DNA of 64,000 nucleotides from Euclidia mi (GCA_944739405.2 OX123197.2:58070047-58134046), one strand, 5' to 3'. Counted from the first letter of the stretch, positions 44,761 through 56,039 are shown. Program-made: numbers and translations. The notes: generated by a model not told the origin, from the letters alone.

Positions 44761-46914
44761 GTCATTGACCCCTGCCCTATAACGCCAACCTCCGCCATTG
44801 AGACCGTTATCCTACCAACGGTTGCTGTTAGGGTCTGGGGACCCACGGGGACCTCTGTTGTTGTCCGTGCTATATTGGACACAGGTTCACAAGGTTGCAT
44901 TGTTTCCACTTATTTGGTAGGGCAGGTTAAATTAAATATGGGCTCTTTTCCAAATTGTATACGGGGCATAGGTGACGTAGCCTCTAATGTTGAAGGGCAA
45001 GTTAAGGTTTTGTTTGGCCCTGTTGAATCTTCACACCCGAGGATTAAAACCTCGGCTATTGTGTTGAAGAATATTTTGGGTATGCACCCACAGAAGCAGC
45101 TACCTGCTGCTGTGGTGAATTTGACATCGGGATTGGAACTGGCAGACCCCAAATTTGACACACCGGGACAAATCGACTTGTTGATTGGCTCTGATGTCCT
45201 CGGTGGAATTTTGATAAGTGGGAAAAGGGTCTTGGTGCCAAATGGTTTGACTGCCATCCCGACCATATTTGGACTTGCTTTGATGGGACCTGTACCTAGG
45301 GACTCCCCTCCACCCGAACTTGATAATTTGTTGGCTGTAGGCTCTGCTCTCTCTGATGCTGTTCAGAGGTTTTGGGAGGTAGAGGAGCCTCCTCAAGCTG
45401 CTCGTTTGAATCCAGAACATGAGGAGTGCGAGCTGTTCTTCCAGAACAACACTGGTCGACTCCGTTCTGGTCGGATTATTACGAGGCTACCCTTCCTGTC
45501 TGTTCGGCCTCCGCTTGGTGAGTCACGACCTTTAGCCGAAAAGAGATTGTTGGCTATGGAGCGCCGCATGGGTCGTGATCCGGAGCTCAGACAGAAGTAC
45601 ATTGAGTTCATGAGGGAATATGAACAATTGGGACACATGTCAGTGTCAAATTTGGATTGGCGTTCGGTGGAGCATTATTTTCTCCCGCATCATGCGGTAT
45701 TGAAGCCATCGACTGGCAAGCTGCGCACAGTGTTTGATGGTTCTGCGCAGACTTCAACAGGCGTATCCTTGAACCAGTGCTTGCATTCTGGTCCCAAGTT
45801 GGTCAAGGACCTTTGTGACGTCATCACCAGCTTCCGACGACATCAGGTTGTCTTTGTGGCCGACATAAAAATGATGTTCAGGCAGACTATTATTCACCCT
45901 GATGACCGTCGCTTCCAGCTGATCCTTTGGAGAGAGTCTCCTCGCGATCCCATGGTCGTCTACGAGCTCAATACGAATACGTACGGGTTAAGATCAAGCC
46001 CCTACTTGGTAATACGTTCTCTTTGGGAGCTCGCAGACCGCGAAGGCTTACGTTTCCCACGAGCCTCCGCCATCTTGAAAGACGATATTTACGTCGATGA
46101 CATTTGCTCGGGCGCCTCCACAGTAGACGAGGCGATCCTCCTGCGGGACGAATTGATAGGTATTTTGGCCTCCGCTGGTTATGAGTTGCGTAAATGGATT
46201 TCCAACTCACCAGCGCTTTTGGAAGGCTTGCCAGAGGATCATCAGCAGGATCCACATTTATTTGAGATTGTTGACAACCCCGCCATGATGGCTGTTCTCG
46301 GCGTTCAGCACAGACCAGTCCAAGACATCTTTACATATAACGTAGACTTGAAATTGCCGTGTTCTTGGACTAAACGTCTCGTATTGTCTACTGTCGCCAG
46401 AACCTTTGATCCGAACGGTTGGATCTGTCCAATTATATTTTGGGCAAAATGCTTCTTGCAGAAACTTTGGACAGCAGGTTTGACCTGGGACGAACCTCTG
46501 CACGGCACTCTTGTTGAGGAATGGACCTCTTTTGTATCCTCACTTCCTGCCGTCAACGAGATCTCCTTGCCTCGTCCCATCCTTCCTCCCGGGAAGTACA
46601 AAGCCACCCTTCACGGGTTTTGTGACGCCTCGGAACGTGGTCACGCCGCCGTGGTGTACTTGCGCACAGTTAGGGCCTCAGGTCAGGTGAGGGTTTCCCT
46701 GATCATGGCAAAGAGCAAGGTGGCACCCTTTCGGACATCTCTGACCATTCCAAAATTGGAGCTCTCGGGAGCAGCCCTTCTTGTACGCTTGTTGAACCAC
46801 GTGTCCAGTACTTTGGGTAAAAGCATTTGCATTAATGGGACCTACGCCTGGACAGACAGCCAAATTGTTCTTTGTTTGTTTGAAGGCTTCTGTCCACACT
46901 TTGGAGGTATTTGA
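44761..46914 (+). pseudogene. BEL/Pao pol: aspartic protease, reverse transcriptase, RNase H (first part)
   Basis: In the same frame as the end of gag, after the TAG. The protease has the active site ILDTGSQGCIVS at about 44870-44905. RT features are LKPSTGKLRTVFDGSAQ, SLNQCLHSGP, FVADIKMMFRQ (first Asp) and the catalytic DDIYVDDICSG at about 46082-46114. The RNase H begins at HGFCDASERGHAA and contains IPKLELSGA and WTDSQIVL. The frame is lost near 46870 in a TTTGTTTG stretch and stops at 46914. The protease cuts the polyprotein; RT and RNase H make the cDNA. Confidence 0.92.
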
Positions 46915-47646
46915 TGCTAATCGCGTTTCCTAAATCCAGAAATCCGAAGTCAAACTTGTTTGGATACACGTGCCAGGTGAGCTCAACCCCGCTGATTGTG
47001 CCTCGCGCGGATGCTTGACGCCTAGTTTGATAGGTCATTCGCTGTGGTGGGGTCCGGAATGGTTGAGTCGACCAGAAATTGATTGGCCCCGAACGCCAGT
47101 TTTGAATACTTCTAATTTGCCGGGTCTACGAACACTCGCTCTTGAGAAGGTAGAATGCGCCTTCGACCCCGATTTTTTGTTAAATCGTTACAGCTCCCTC
47201 GACAAGTTGTTAGGTGTCACTGCTTGGATAAAGCGTTTTATTTTTAACTTAAGGCACCCACAACAGAAACGACTGACACCGTTTATCTCACCACAGGAAC
47301 GACAGGAGTCCCTCAACTTTTGGGTTCGTTCTGTGCAATTGGCGCATTTTGAAAAGGAGATTACTATCATTAAATCAGGGAGATCGAAATTGTCGGGAGC
47401 TGTCTCTAAATTGAACCCCTTTTTGGACGATACGGGTCTCTTGCGCGTTGGAGGGCGCCTCAAGAACGCCAACCTCCCTTACGGGGCACGTCACCCCCTT
47501 TTGTTACCTAAGGACGGTCATTTGGTACGCTTGTTGGTAACTGACCGTCACCTTAAAAATTCGCATGCTGGTTGTAATGCCTTGTTGGCTATTTTGCAAC
47601 GCGAATTTTTTGGATTTTGTCTGCCCGAAGAATTATTCGGAGTGTA
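46875..47646 (+). pseudogene. BEL/Pao pol: RNase H end and integrase zinc-binding part
   Basis: Resumes in another frame with KASVHTLEVFDANRVS, a TAA near 46932, then VKLVWIHVPGELNPADCASRG (the conserved RNase H end block). GLLRVGGRLKNANLPYGARHP and the integrase HHCC histidines (DRHLKNSHAG) follow. A frameshift in the T6 run near 47608 separates this from the next ORF, which supplies the two cysteines. Confidence 0.88.
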
Positions 47647-48651
47647 GTCTTTCGCTGCATCCCTTGCTATAAGCTCAAGGCTTCTACCATGCAGCCCTTG
47701 ATGGGAGACTTACCGGCAGATCGCGTAACTGAGAGCAGGACGTTTGACGGTGTTGGCACGGACTTCGCAGGTCCCTTTTTGGTGAAAACGTCGACACTTC
47801 GAAACAGCAAGACTGTCAAGGCCTACTTGTGCGTTTTTGTTTGTCTCTCCACAAAGGCCGTACACTTAGAACTGGTCTCCTCGCTTACGACCGAGGCGTT
47901 TGTAGCCACATTTGACAGATTTGTATCCCGCAGAGGGCTGCCTTCCTTGATCCGTTCTGACTGCGGCACTAACTTCAAGGGCACTTATAATTATCTGAAT
48001 GATGTTGTTAATTTTCTTGAAACCAACAAGGCTGATATAGGTGATAGGCTTGCCCGACGTGGGATAAATTGGTTGTTTTCCCCACCAAATTGTCCACACT
48101 GGGGTGGTATGTTTGAGGCCGCCGTAAAATCAGCCAAAACACACTTGCGCAGGACAATCGGTGAATCTGTCCTTACATTTGAGGAACTCGCAACTGTGTT
48201 TTGTAAGATTGAGGCCGTTTTGAACTCTCGGCCATTGTGCCCGATCTCCTCAGATCCGAAAGATTTGGAGGCCCTTACGCCGGGCCATTTTTTGATTGGT
48301 CGCCCACTTGTCGCCTTGCCTGAGTACCCCTATATTGATACGAGACCTGGTCGTCTCTCGCGTTTTGAATTGGTACGCCAGATTACTCAGAGCTTTTGGA
48401 AACGCTGGAACTTGGAATATTTGCACATACTCCAGCAACGCGTTAAGTGGACCGACAAGACCGATCCACCCAAGATTGGTGACCTCGTTTTGATCAAGGA
48501 GGCTAACCTTCCGCCACTCAGATGGCGCAGGGGGCGCATCCTTCATTTGGTAACTGGGGCTGATGGAGTTCCCCGATTTGCTGAGGTCTTGGTGGACGGT
48601 TCGATTCTGAGGAGAGCGGTTGCAACATTGTCACGTCTACCAACCGATTAG
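47617..48651 (+). CDS. BEL/Pao pol: integrase catalytic core and C-terminal domain
   Basis: Starts in frame with IIRSVVFRCIPCYKLKA, the cysteine half of the zinc motif. The DDE core follows: VGTDFAGPF (first Asp), LIRSDCGTNFKG (second Asp) and HWGGMFEAAVKSAK (Glu). A C-terminal domain contains LTPGHFLIGRPL, WKRWNLEYLHILQQR and PPLRWRRGRILHL, typical for BEL/Pao (DUF5641-like). It stops at 48651, about 30 bp before the 3' LTR; a purine-rich GGGGCGGGTGGA tract adjoins the LTR as the probable plus-strand primer. Confidence 0.92.
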   Translation: MSARRIIRSVVFRCIPCYKLKASTMQPLMGDLPADRVTESRTFDGVGTDFAGPFLVKTSTLRNSKTVKAYLCVFVCLSTKAVHLELVSSLTTEAFVATFDRFVSRRGLPSLIRSDCGTNFKGTYNYLNDVVNFLETNKADIGDRLARRGINWLFSPPNCPHWGGMFEAAVKSAKTHLRRTIGESVLTFEELATVFCKIEAVLNSRPLCPISSDPKDLEALTPGHFLIGRPLVALPEYPYIDTRPGRLSRFELVRQITQSFWKRWNLEYLHILQQRVKWTDKTDPPKIGDLVLIKEANLPPLRWRRGRILHLVTGADGVPRFAEVLVDGSILRRAVATLSRLPTD

Positions 48652-48682
48652 CGGACCGGTAGGCCGGTCCGGGGCGGGTGGA

Positions 48683-49263
48683 TGTTTGAAATAGAATTAG
48701 TTTTTATTATAAGTCAAATCGATTAGATCGATTGAGTAACATTTTGTTTAGTCTATTGAAAATTTCTGACAATGGTCACACTGAACTGTCACTTCCGTTC
48801 GCTTGCTTGAAAAATTACCACTTTGTCGACTCGTACGTAAAATAATTGATCGCCTTTTGAAAAGCACATCCTTGTAGCTACGCGAATAGTTGTGAAATCT
48901 ATTAAATCGCCGCTTTTTTTACTCCCGGCACGGTTTGTGACATATTGAACATTTGTGAAAAATCTTGTGAACTTGCATCGCGCATTGAAGACGCTGTGTT
49001 GGAGTCTGGTAAAGTAAAGATAATTCACTTGCTAATATTGGCCAATTTAGTCTCGTGTATGTCTAGCTTGCCTCCAGGACTCCACTCAAGAACATCACCA
49101 GGAGATATTTGGTAAGACATTAATATTAAGATTATAAGTCATCGCTGTGCTACCACAGTGAAGGTGTTTAGATAAATTGTCTATCGTGGTCAGGTGGATG
49201 TATTACACCTTCCACTGCGCACTTCTGATACACCTTCCTGCTTGGCTACGGTAATTCTAGACA
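48683..49263 (+). repeat. BEL/Pao 3' LTR
   Basis: 581 bp, preceded by a purine-rich tract (48670-48682) and followed by target duplication GAATA. It differs from the 5' LTR at about four sites seen by eye, such as ACGTTG/ACTTTG and GCATCGTGC/GCATCGCGC. Confidence 0.95.
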
Positions 49264-49364
49264 GAATACATATTGTGTTTAACTTGTATAAGTCGTGTAA
49301 ACAACCAAAATGCAGAAATAAATATGTCTTTATGTCTTTGTTATTAAGGACCATAATGTTCTCC

Positions 49365-49500
49365 AAAGATATGTGAAATCTCCCAACCCGCACTTTTCCA
49401 ACTTTGTGAAGTATGGCCTTACACTTCTCATAGTGCGAAGAAACCCGTGCCCTGCAGAGGGACAGTTTTATATACAGGGCCTATGATGATGATGATTATT
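49365..49500 (+). repeat. RTE/SINE 3' end with GAT tail
   Basis: Contains CCCAACCCGCACTT, TGAAGTATGGCC and GCAGAGGGACAG words, then an ATGATGATGATG tail at 49483-49496. Related pieces occur at 61470 and 63290. Confidence 0.55.
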
Positions 49501-49837
49501 TAGTACATGTTCTGCAATCAGGCCATATTACTTTTAGTTCTCAAGATTAACACTACTTCTTTGGTGTAAAAGGCGTTGCAGAAATATTATATTGTATCGC
49601 ATTATGTCTTATCGAATTTTGAATATTATCGTATTAGTTTGCTGGCTATAGTTTTACGTAGCTTTTATGTAAACGACAATTTAATTGAATTTAAATCAAA
49701 GTCATTCATTGCCTGTACCTTCTTTAAGTTAAATAAACCGGTCAAGTGCGAGTCAGACTCACGCACCGAGGGTTCCGTACAAACCTGTAGATATATTTAA
49801 GGTAAAATCACTAATGCTTCGTCCTTAATGTGTCAAG

Positions 49838-49905
49838 CATTAGTCATCATCATCATCAGCTTTTAACAGTCCACTGCTGGACTAGGCCTCTCCCTAACCA
49901 TGGCC
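49838..49905 (-). repeat. RTE 3' end scrap
   Basis: A CATCATCATCATCAGC tail followed by CAGTCCACTGCTGGACTAGGCC, the reverse of the 3' word at 31808. Confidence 0.55.
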
Positions 49906-50308
49906 TATAATATAATCATAAATATAAGAAAAAAAACATACCTGTTAAAAGTCAGTTGGCTTACGAAAAATGCTAAGAATTACGTGCAACATGCCAACAT
50001 ACTCACATTGTTTGTTGTAAACTGATGCAATTTTGAAATTTGCTTCTGAATGTGTACACAAGCTGTTGAAAATGTATCATAGATAGCACTAGGTATCTTT
50101 AGCATCAGTAACAATGTTCTTTAAATGATAAGTTTTCATTAGAAATGTTTTTTTTTGTGAAAATGTCATATATTAGTTCAGTGTCAAGTATTAGTGCTTT
50201 AACCTTAATTATTTTAAAAAAATTGTGATTTAACTAGGTTTTCGAACTTTTTCTTATGTGCTATAAATTGTCGCTTTATGCAAAATTTCAAGATTCTAGA
50301 TCGACTGG

Positions 50309-50918
50309 TATCCCCCCCGTGGGATGTTTACCTTGTCGTGGTGGGGGGGCTTAGTAACCGTGGATTTGATTTTCACCCACGGTGAAGTTAAGCGGGATCC
50401 CGGGAGGGGACGCTCCACGTGGGCTTGCGTGAGGTCTGCGTAGGATGCGTCCATAGGTGCGGCTGCGGGGGACAGTTCTGTCTGTCCCTTGCAGTCGGGT
50501 GCGGTCGCGGGAGGAGAGGCGTGTCGGTGTTGCGTTGCCTCGCGCCCTATCTCCCGCGACCCTATGGGGGCGCACCATCGTTGCGTCGCGGTGGGGCCGC
50601 AGAGGAAGAGGAGATGCGGTGTTGCGTTGCCGTCCTCCCTATCCTCTGCGGCTGGGTGTTTTGGCGGCGGAGCCTAACACCTTCATACGCCGCCAAGGGG
50701 GTTTTGTTCGGGGCCCGCCTGACCATCTGGCGGGCCAATACCCGTCGGGGGGTAGCGAGGAATGCTTCGGTGAAACCCTACCCTCCGACACTTGGGTACA
50801 TGAGGAGCACTGGTTGGTTTTTAGTCAGTAAGAGTCTGACAGTCCCCTTCGTCCTTCCCCCCCAGGGCGAAGGGACTCCATGAGGATTTTCCAAGCGGAT
50901 ACCAAAAAAAAACAAAAC
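50309..50918 (+). mobile_element. GC-rich structured poly(A) retroposon, copy 2
   Basis: 610 bp flanked by the 10 bp duplication GATCGACTGG (50299-50308 and 50919-50928). Same family as 24991-25595 in opposite orientation, starting with the CCCCCCGTGGGAT block and ending in an A-rich tail. Hairpin stems visible in order: GGTCGCGGGAG/CTCCCGCGACC, GCCGCAGAGGA/TCCTCTGCGGC, TTGGCGGCG/CGCCGCCAA and GGCCCGCC/GGCGGGCC. No open frame is shared with copy 1. Confidence 0.85.
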
Positions 50919-50939
50919 GATCGACTGGAATAACCCTTT

Positions 50940-51640
50940 AGCTTTGACTTGAGCATTTGATATGAATTTCAATTTTATACCTCTACGGGTTCATGAGGAA
51001 AGGCATAGTAACTTTAAAATTATTAAAATATTTTATTATACGATATAACAAAAAATTTACGGTTTTGGCAATTTTTCCTTTATCTATGCTATAAGACATT
51101 GCTTCGTACCAAATTTCAGGATTCTGAGTTCACGGGAAGTACTCTGTAGGTTTTGATTCCCTTACTAGTAGTTGCGAGTTTGAAAATATAGTAAAATTGC
51201 TGTATCTTTTGCTTGCGTTGAGATAGAAGTTTGATTTTGTTACAGCTTAAAAGTATTATAGACCCTTGTATTTGATATGAATTTCAATTTAATAACTTAA
51301 CGCGTTCATGAGGAAAGGGATAGTAACTTGTAAATTAATAAAACATTTTTTTTTTATATGATATTACTAAAAGTTTACTGTGTTCGTAATTTTTCCTATA
51401 TCTGTGCTATAAGATATTGCTTCGTACCAAATTTCAAGATTCTGAGTTCACGGGAAATACCATGTAGGTTTTGATTTCCTTGCGAGTTCAGAAATTTGCA
51501 GCATAAACGGCTATATGTTTTGATTGCGTTGGCTTAGAAGTTTAATTTTTTCGCAGCTTCAAGGAACAGTAGTCTTGGCTATTTGATATAAATTTCAGTT
51601 TTATACCTCTTCGCGTTTCTGAGGAAAAGGGTCTTGACAG
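50940..51640 (+). repeat. Tandem repeat, about 2.5 units of 311-315 bp
   Basis: The word ATTTGATATGAATTTCA recurs at 50955, 51270 and (diverged) 51581. The words GCTATAAGAYATTGCTTCGTACC and CTGAGTTCACGGGAA occur once per unit. A partial earlier unit lies before the retroposon (about 50255). Confidence 0.75.
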
Positions 51641-51710
51641 ACGGACGGACAACAAAGTCATCCTATAAGGGTTCTGTTTTTTCATTTCGAGTTACGGAAC
51701 CCTTAAAATC

Positions 51711-53166
51711 TCAAATGCCAACAAGCTTTATCAAGTACTTGAAATCTCTAGGTTTGTACTTTAATATTCGTAGCCCGTAGGGGCAGAAAATCAAACATCT
51801 CATATTTGTTTACCTAAGGTCTACACATAAATGTGTTATGTAACCCAAAGCTAATCTCCAAAGACGTTACCGCAGACATGTTTTTCATAATAATATAATG
51901 CATAGACTTTCTTTCAATATAATGTTTGTTCGACATGGATGGTCGATACCCGTGCAAGTGCTAATTCGGAATATTCGTTCAACGCATCGAACTTCAAGCA
52001 CTATGGCTCTATTTTCAGGACACCAAGAGGTTTTAGAAGTCATTTATAATAGTAATACGTAGCCAGTTCCTACCCAACTGCCGAATATACAGTGAATAGG
52101 GTGGCTTACACTAATCAAAAAGTTGACAAATAGGGTAGCTATAATCAGAGAGGTTGGACTAGTAATAGAGACCGCATTAAAATAGCAACCTTACCCAATA
52201 TATGCACTTCACTCTGACTTATGATTTTTTTCTCATGTAAGAGAAAGATAAATTCACAAATGTCATTTCGAATCTTCGAACATTCTTCGAAATTGTCGTA
52301 AATATTAACTGGACTAAATATTAACTGTGATGTGCTTACACAAAATGATATGATATATTGCTTATCGATAAAATATCGATAATGTTTGCAATAAATCCTT
52401 AGATTTGGTTTACTCAGAATGCATAGCAATTGAATGTTGATAAATCCTCAGATAAAGTAAAATATGTGAATAAATACAGCTTATATTTAAACACTAGTAA
52501 ATAAGTTACGATAAAAATATATTTTTAAATTACCTTTTTAAGGTGAATAAAGCAATTGATATACCTACATAATATCACTAATAATCACCACCTATATGCA
52601 ATGATAGGGTCAATGACGAGATTATTACCACGTAATGGTTTTCGAATACAAAACCACGTTACGTATTTCAGACTTTTGGAAGTTATATGCTTGTTATTTA
52701 GCAAATTATCACGATCGTCAAGTGTTTGTCTAAAATCTTCCAAACTAAATTAGACCTTCTGAAATTGAAGGGAGGCACGATCCCAGTATGATCGGTTACA
52801 TAATTATATTAAATCACCAATCGAGAGCAGGCTGCAGTAATAAGTGAGTTAACTAATACGTATATTAGAAATAAAATTTAACTTCAGAGTCAATTTAAAA
52901 TAAAATATTTCACACATAATGAATCACATTTATTTAATGTAAAATAGAAAAAGTCTCTGACAAAGTCATTGGCTTAGTTAGAAAAAAAACTCAAATCTTT
53001 ACAAAATCATATTATATATACAGGTCAAATTAATTACACCCTTACAGATACGCCTCGGTCTAAAATAAGTGAGAAATAAAATAATTTAAAAGAATTAAAC
53101 CAGGAGCCCGCATGGTGAGTAAGAAAGAAAATAAAATTATGTGCGTACTTCTAACTGGCACCGAAC
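51711..53166. other. No recognisable gene
   Basis: AT-rich. The ORF at 52145-52429 (minus, 94 aa) is the most protein-like (a NFEECSKIRNDICEF segment) but matches no family I know. No repeats identified. Confidence 0.35.
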
Positions 53167-53469
53167 TCAAAAAGTGTTGTTGTTAAAAATATTAGTTTTT
53201 CTGCTACCTAGTGCGAGCATCTTTAGATGTTGGTAAAGGCTCTTGGCGATTAGTCCATTTACTGACACAACTATCGGCACAATGATCGCCGAGTTCACAT
53301 CCCACATATCGACAATCTCATGAGCTGGGACCAAATATTTGATCTCCTTCTCTTTTTCTGCTTTTACGAGATTGCTGTCATGCGATGTGGTAATAACGTC
53401 TATCAATGCGAATCGCTCTGCTCGGTCGATCACTACAGTATCAAGCTTATTGGCTACAATAAACCTCAA
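53167..53469 (-). pseudogene. LINE fragment with restriction-like endonuclease domain (R4/Dong or R2 type)
   Basis: The minus strand reads ANKLDTVVIDRAERFALIDV, then HDSNLVKAEKEKEIKYLVPAHEIVDMWDV and IIVPIVVSVNGLIAKSL. This is the C-terminal restriction-like endonuclease end of R2/R4-type LINEs. The usual Pro-Asp of the active site reads Leu-Asp here, and the part upstream of 53469 is degraded. A short, dead remnant. Confidence 0.65.
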
Positions 53470-53499
53470 TACTCAATATATTTAATGCTTTCCACAATG

Positions 53500-54798
53500 T
53501 TTGCTTAGGTGTTACGTAAAATATATATGTTACAATTATGGACCCTGTCGGGCATAGCATAGTAGGTTTTAGTAGGAGAGAGGAAGCTAGATTATTTTAA
53601 TAAATATAATGTATGCAAATTATACTTTACATTACAATATCTATTCCATACATAACATTATCAACATATTACAATTTTAATAGAATATAAAAGTTCTGAA
53701 TATTATAACATATTTATTATATTTAATATTACTATAAATTAGGTGCTTATATATGTAGTAACCAATTCTCATATTATTCTTTATTAAAACATTACATTAC
53801 TTATTAAGGAAATTATAAAATGAGGACAACAACGTACGACCATTTTTTCGAGAACTGAGAACAAATATATTAAGGGTTCACAGCAGTCTACTTGTCATTT
53901 GCATGACGACAGGTTTATTATGGCTACGATTATATAATCATGATAATGACTCACACGATTAGCATCATGGTAATTTATCGTTTTTTGGCAATCTGTCGCC
54001 ACTGCAAAAAAGTAGTCAATGACTACTCAGTACTTAGTACAGTTAATAGTATCGTCCTACATGTGAAGTCTTGCATTTAATTACACAAGCTTTAAACTTA
54101 GTTGTTAGCAGCAGATGGTTTTATTTGAACTTTTATAAACATGAAACTTTGTGATGATCGATGAAAACACTTTTCTTGAGATATATAATTATATTCAAGT
54201 ATACCTACTTATTTTCAAAGAAATATTGCAGTATAGCTTCTACATCACAATAGTGCAAAGGCTACCTTTTTTTTACAATAACTGTCACCCACACCGGCGA
54301 ATACGTGGGCCGAAGCTAGTCTGTAAAATAAAAGTATCGATAAAGTTATAACGTCACTATGTTTATGCGTCACATTTTTATACGAATAAATCAAAATGTC
54401 TATGAACGAAGTATCAAAGTTTCAAATGAAGTTCTATTAAATTTTGTCGGGTAATGGGGGCCACACCGGAGCCCAGTCCCAGACCTTTGAGTGATGGGAT
54501 TCCTCCATCTTTTTACTTATTTGCTATAATGAAAGCGCTCTTTGAGACTCATAGCTTAGTCGTGTGTGTTTGGTATTTTCATCTGTATGTAAAGGGGATA
54601 AAGTTGGATTTTCATTGTAAATAAATTAGACGCTTATCTAACGCGTTAATGCGTGGTAAAGTCATTGAAAACAAGACGAGTTTTTACGGATGTGACTGTA
54701 GTATATACTTAGGTGATTCCTGGCGGGAGATGTAGATAGTAATATTTTTCACAAAGGGCAGCGGCATCATCGGAGAGACTAATAGACTGCCAGGCAAA
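53500..54798. other. No recognisable gene
   Basis: AT-rich, no element boundaries noted. Confidence 0.4.
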
Positions 54799-54847
54799 GG
54801 TCTTGAATTACACCAGGGATAATACGGTAAGATTATAATATCGAAAT
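54799..54847 (+). repeat. 49 bp inverted repeat, left arm
   Basis: Exact reverse complement of 56193-56241. The left arm is ordinary flanking DNA 35 bp before the SINE. The right arm sits at the right junction of the virus-like insert. Confidence 0.9.
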
Positions 54848-54881
54848 TGAAACCGGAACCGATAATTAACATCGTTAGACA

Positions 54882-54930
54882 TTTTTTTATAGACTCACGC
54901 CTGTATCCCTGAAGGGGTAGGCAGAGGTGT
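54882..54930 (-). mobile_element. SINE (14690 family), 3' part, left of the insert
   Basis: TATAGACTCACGCCTGTATCC, then GAAGGGGTAGGCAGAGGTGT, the end of the SINE read on the minus strand. It stops at 54930. About 60 bp of SINE body are missing before the family sequence resumes at 56242. Confidence 0.85.
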
Positions 54931-55536
54931 GATTTCGATGACAAGTGGGCCTCGTTTACTTTTGGAGACAAGAAAATGTTTCCTGAGGATTCTTTGTCTC
55001 CTTATTTTCAATTTGCATATGGTCATTTTATTTTAAATAAGCTTAAGTTTGTATTCACTAATTTCGAATTAAATCGTTATTTTGTAACGGGTAATCTTAA
55101 GGTTATTGATGGTATGCCTTTAGGACAGGCTCCTGATCCCTTGTTTTCAGCCGATTCTTGTAATATTTTGTTTATGTGTCAAAGTGATCATGCTAATTTT
55201 GGTATTCCATTATTGACTGATACGTATGAATTTTGTAAGAGGAAGCGATTGCGAAGTGGAATGAGTCATGTGTGGACTTATTATCCTAGATGTAAAGAGA
55301 GAATTATTACAGCGCGTGATTTTGTGTCTGTTACTTTAGATGATCAATTGCATGCTATGAAATCACCTGATGCGACTGCTCAGCGTATATGTGTTGGGTT
55401 TGATGTACCTTTGTCATCGCTTCCTTTAAAGACCGATCAGCATCGTTATTGGCATTATGTTTTAACTTGTTCTGTTCATGTTTATGCTACTTATACGTTT
55501 ACTACTCGTAATATTAATGCTCATTTTAAAAAATAA
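54931..55536 (+). pseudogene. Capsid-like ORF of a CRESS-DNA-virus-like element (start displaced to 56150)
   Basis: The open frame enters from the left junction (first Met 54976) and runs to TAA at 55536. The protein is rich in aromatic beta-strand-like segments (FQFAYGHFILNKLKFVF; WHYVLTCSVHVYATYTF) and has a SHVWTYYPRCKER block. This is the general pattern of small jelly-roll capsids of circular Rep-encoding ssDNA viruses. I infer this from pattern, not from an alignment. Codons end mostly in T or A. The usual Arg-rich N-terminus is not seen. Counting the 17 codons at the right end of the insert, the ORF would be about 215 residues, a usual capsid length. Without them it has no native start. 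Confidence 0.5.
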
Positions 55537-55576
55537 ATTGTTTTGTGTGTGAGATTTGTGTTTCAATCAAAAAAAA

Positions 55577-56020
55577 ATGCCTTCCTCACAGGTAATGTCG
55601 TCTCGTCGGCCATCTCGCCAGCAGCCTTGGATAGATTTCATAGCTGATGTGGGTCATATGAATGTGCCTTCGTTAATGAAAATTCAAATATTTTGTGGCA
55701 GAATAGATTATAAAGACAGACTAATATTTGCAGTGTTTACTGTATTAAGTGGATTTGATCCAAATTATATGTTAGAAGTGTTTTCTTGTGTTAATGATAG
55801 ATGGACATTAAGTAAGAAAAGGAAATTTATGGATGTGTGTAAATGGTTAACTGAAGGGCTTGCCCACGACAATCCATTAATCATAAATAGATATTTTGGT
55901 TTTAATATACGTACTGGCCGAGTTGAGTATCTCAGCGGGAGGTCGTATACGTCACCGTCATGGCGGCGGGGTCGCCCAAGGAGCCATGCGGTCGCCACAT
56001 GTCGCGACGCGCCGGTCTAG
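55577..56020 (+). CDS. Second ORF of the virus-like insert, 147 aa, unknown function
   Basis: ATG at 55577, 40 bp after the capsid-like stop and directly after an A9 run. The N-terminus has basic residues (SSRRPSRQQ). The middle is a mixed alpha/beta-looking segment (KIQIFCGRIDYKDRLIFAVF; KKRKFMDVCKWLTEGL), and the C-terminus is basic (SWRRGRPRS). No Walker A, HUH or Rep motifs are visible. The last codons lie in the left arm of the 56006-56039 stem-loop. The frame is intact. I do not recognise the family. Confidence 0.5.
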   Translation: MPSSQVMSSRRPSRQQPWIDFIADVGHMNVPSLMKIQIFCGRIDYKDRLIFAVFTVLSGFDPNYMLEVFSCVNDRWTLSKKRKFMDVCKWLTEGLAHDNPLIINRYFGFNIRTGRVEYLSGRSYTSPSWRRGRPRSHAVATCRDAPV

Positions 56021-56039
56021 AACAACCTACCGGCGCGTC
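56006..56039 (+). other. Candidate replication-origin stem-loop (11 bp stem, 12 nt loop)
   Basis: GACGCGCCGGT pairs perfectly with ACCGGCGCGTC around the loop CTAGAACAACCT. Stem and loop size match CRESS-virus origins. The loop does not contain the standard NANTATTAC nonamer, although a 9-mer TAGAACAAC occupies its place. A second hairpin (CTAAGTC/GACTTAG, loop of 6) lies at 56075-56094. Confidence 0.5.

Larger units (their letters stand above)
41791..49263 (+). mobile_element. BEL/Pao LTR retrotransposon, 7.47 kb, complete ends, recent
   Basis: Two 581 bp LTRs bound a gag-pol region, with the 5 bp target duplication GAATA at 41786-41790 and 49264-49268. LTRs start TGT and end ACA. By eye they differ at about four positions, so the insertion is young. 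Order is gag, protease, RT, RNase H, integrase with no env ORF, as in BEL/Pao. The reading frame is broken by in-frame TAG codons at 43365 and 44758, a TAA near 46932, and frameshifts near 43762, 46870 and 47608. Confidence 0.95.
49740..51710. mobile_element. Nonautonomous element with AGGGTTCCGTA inverted ends and internal 315 bp repeats
   Basis: Starts with the widespread lepidopteran GGTCAAGTGCGAGTCAGACTC segment and AGGGTTCCGTA (49769-49779). It ends with the exact inverse TACGGAACCCT (51693-51703), preceded by a GACGGACGGACAAC segment. It hosts the GC-rich retroposon at 50309-50918 and, at 49838-49905, an RTE 3' scrap. It carries no coding sequence. Family name and transposition mode are not known to me. 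Confidence 0.6.

Noticed and set aside
52145..52429. Minus-strand ORF of 94 aa as a possible gene
   Set aside because: No splice context, no recognised motif, composition like the surrounding AT-rich DNA; kept only as a note.
54976..55536. Capsid-like ORF as a host gene or as part of a known DNA transposon
   Set aside because: It interrupts a SINE, has no splice sites, uses T/A-ending codons unlike the host exons, and has no terminal repeats of a transposon. The 49 bp inverted repeat is a copy of host flank on one side only, so it is not a TIR.
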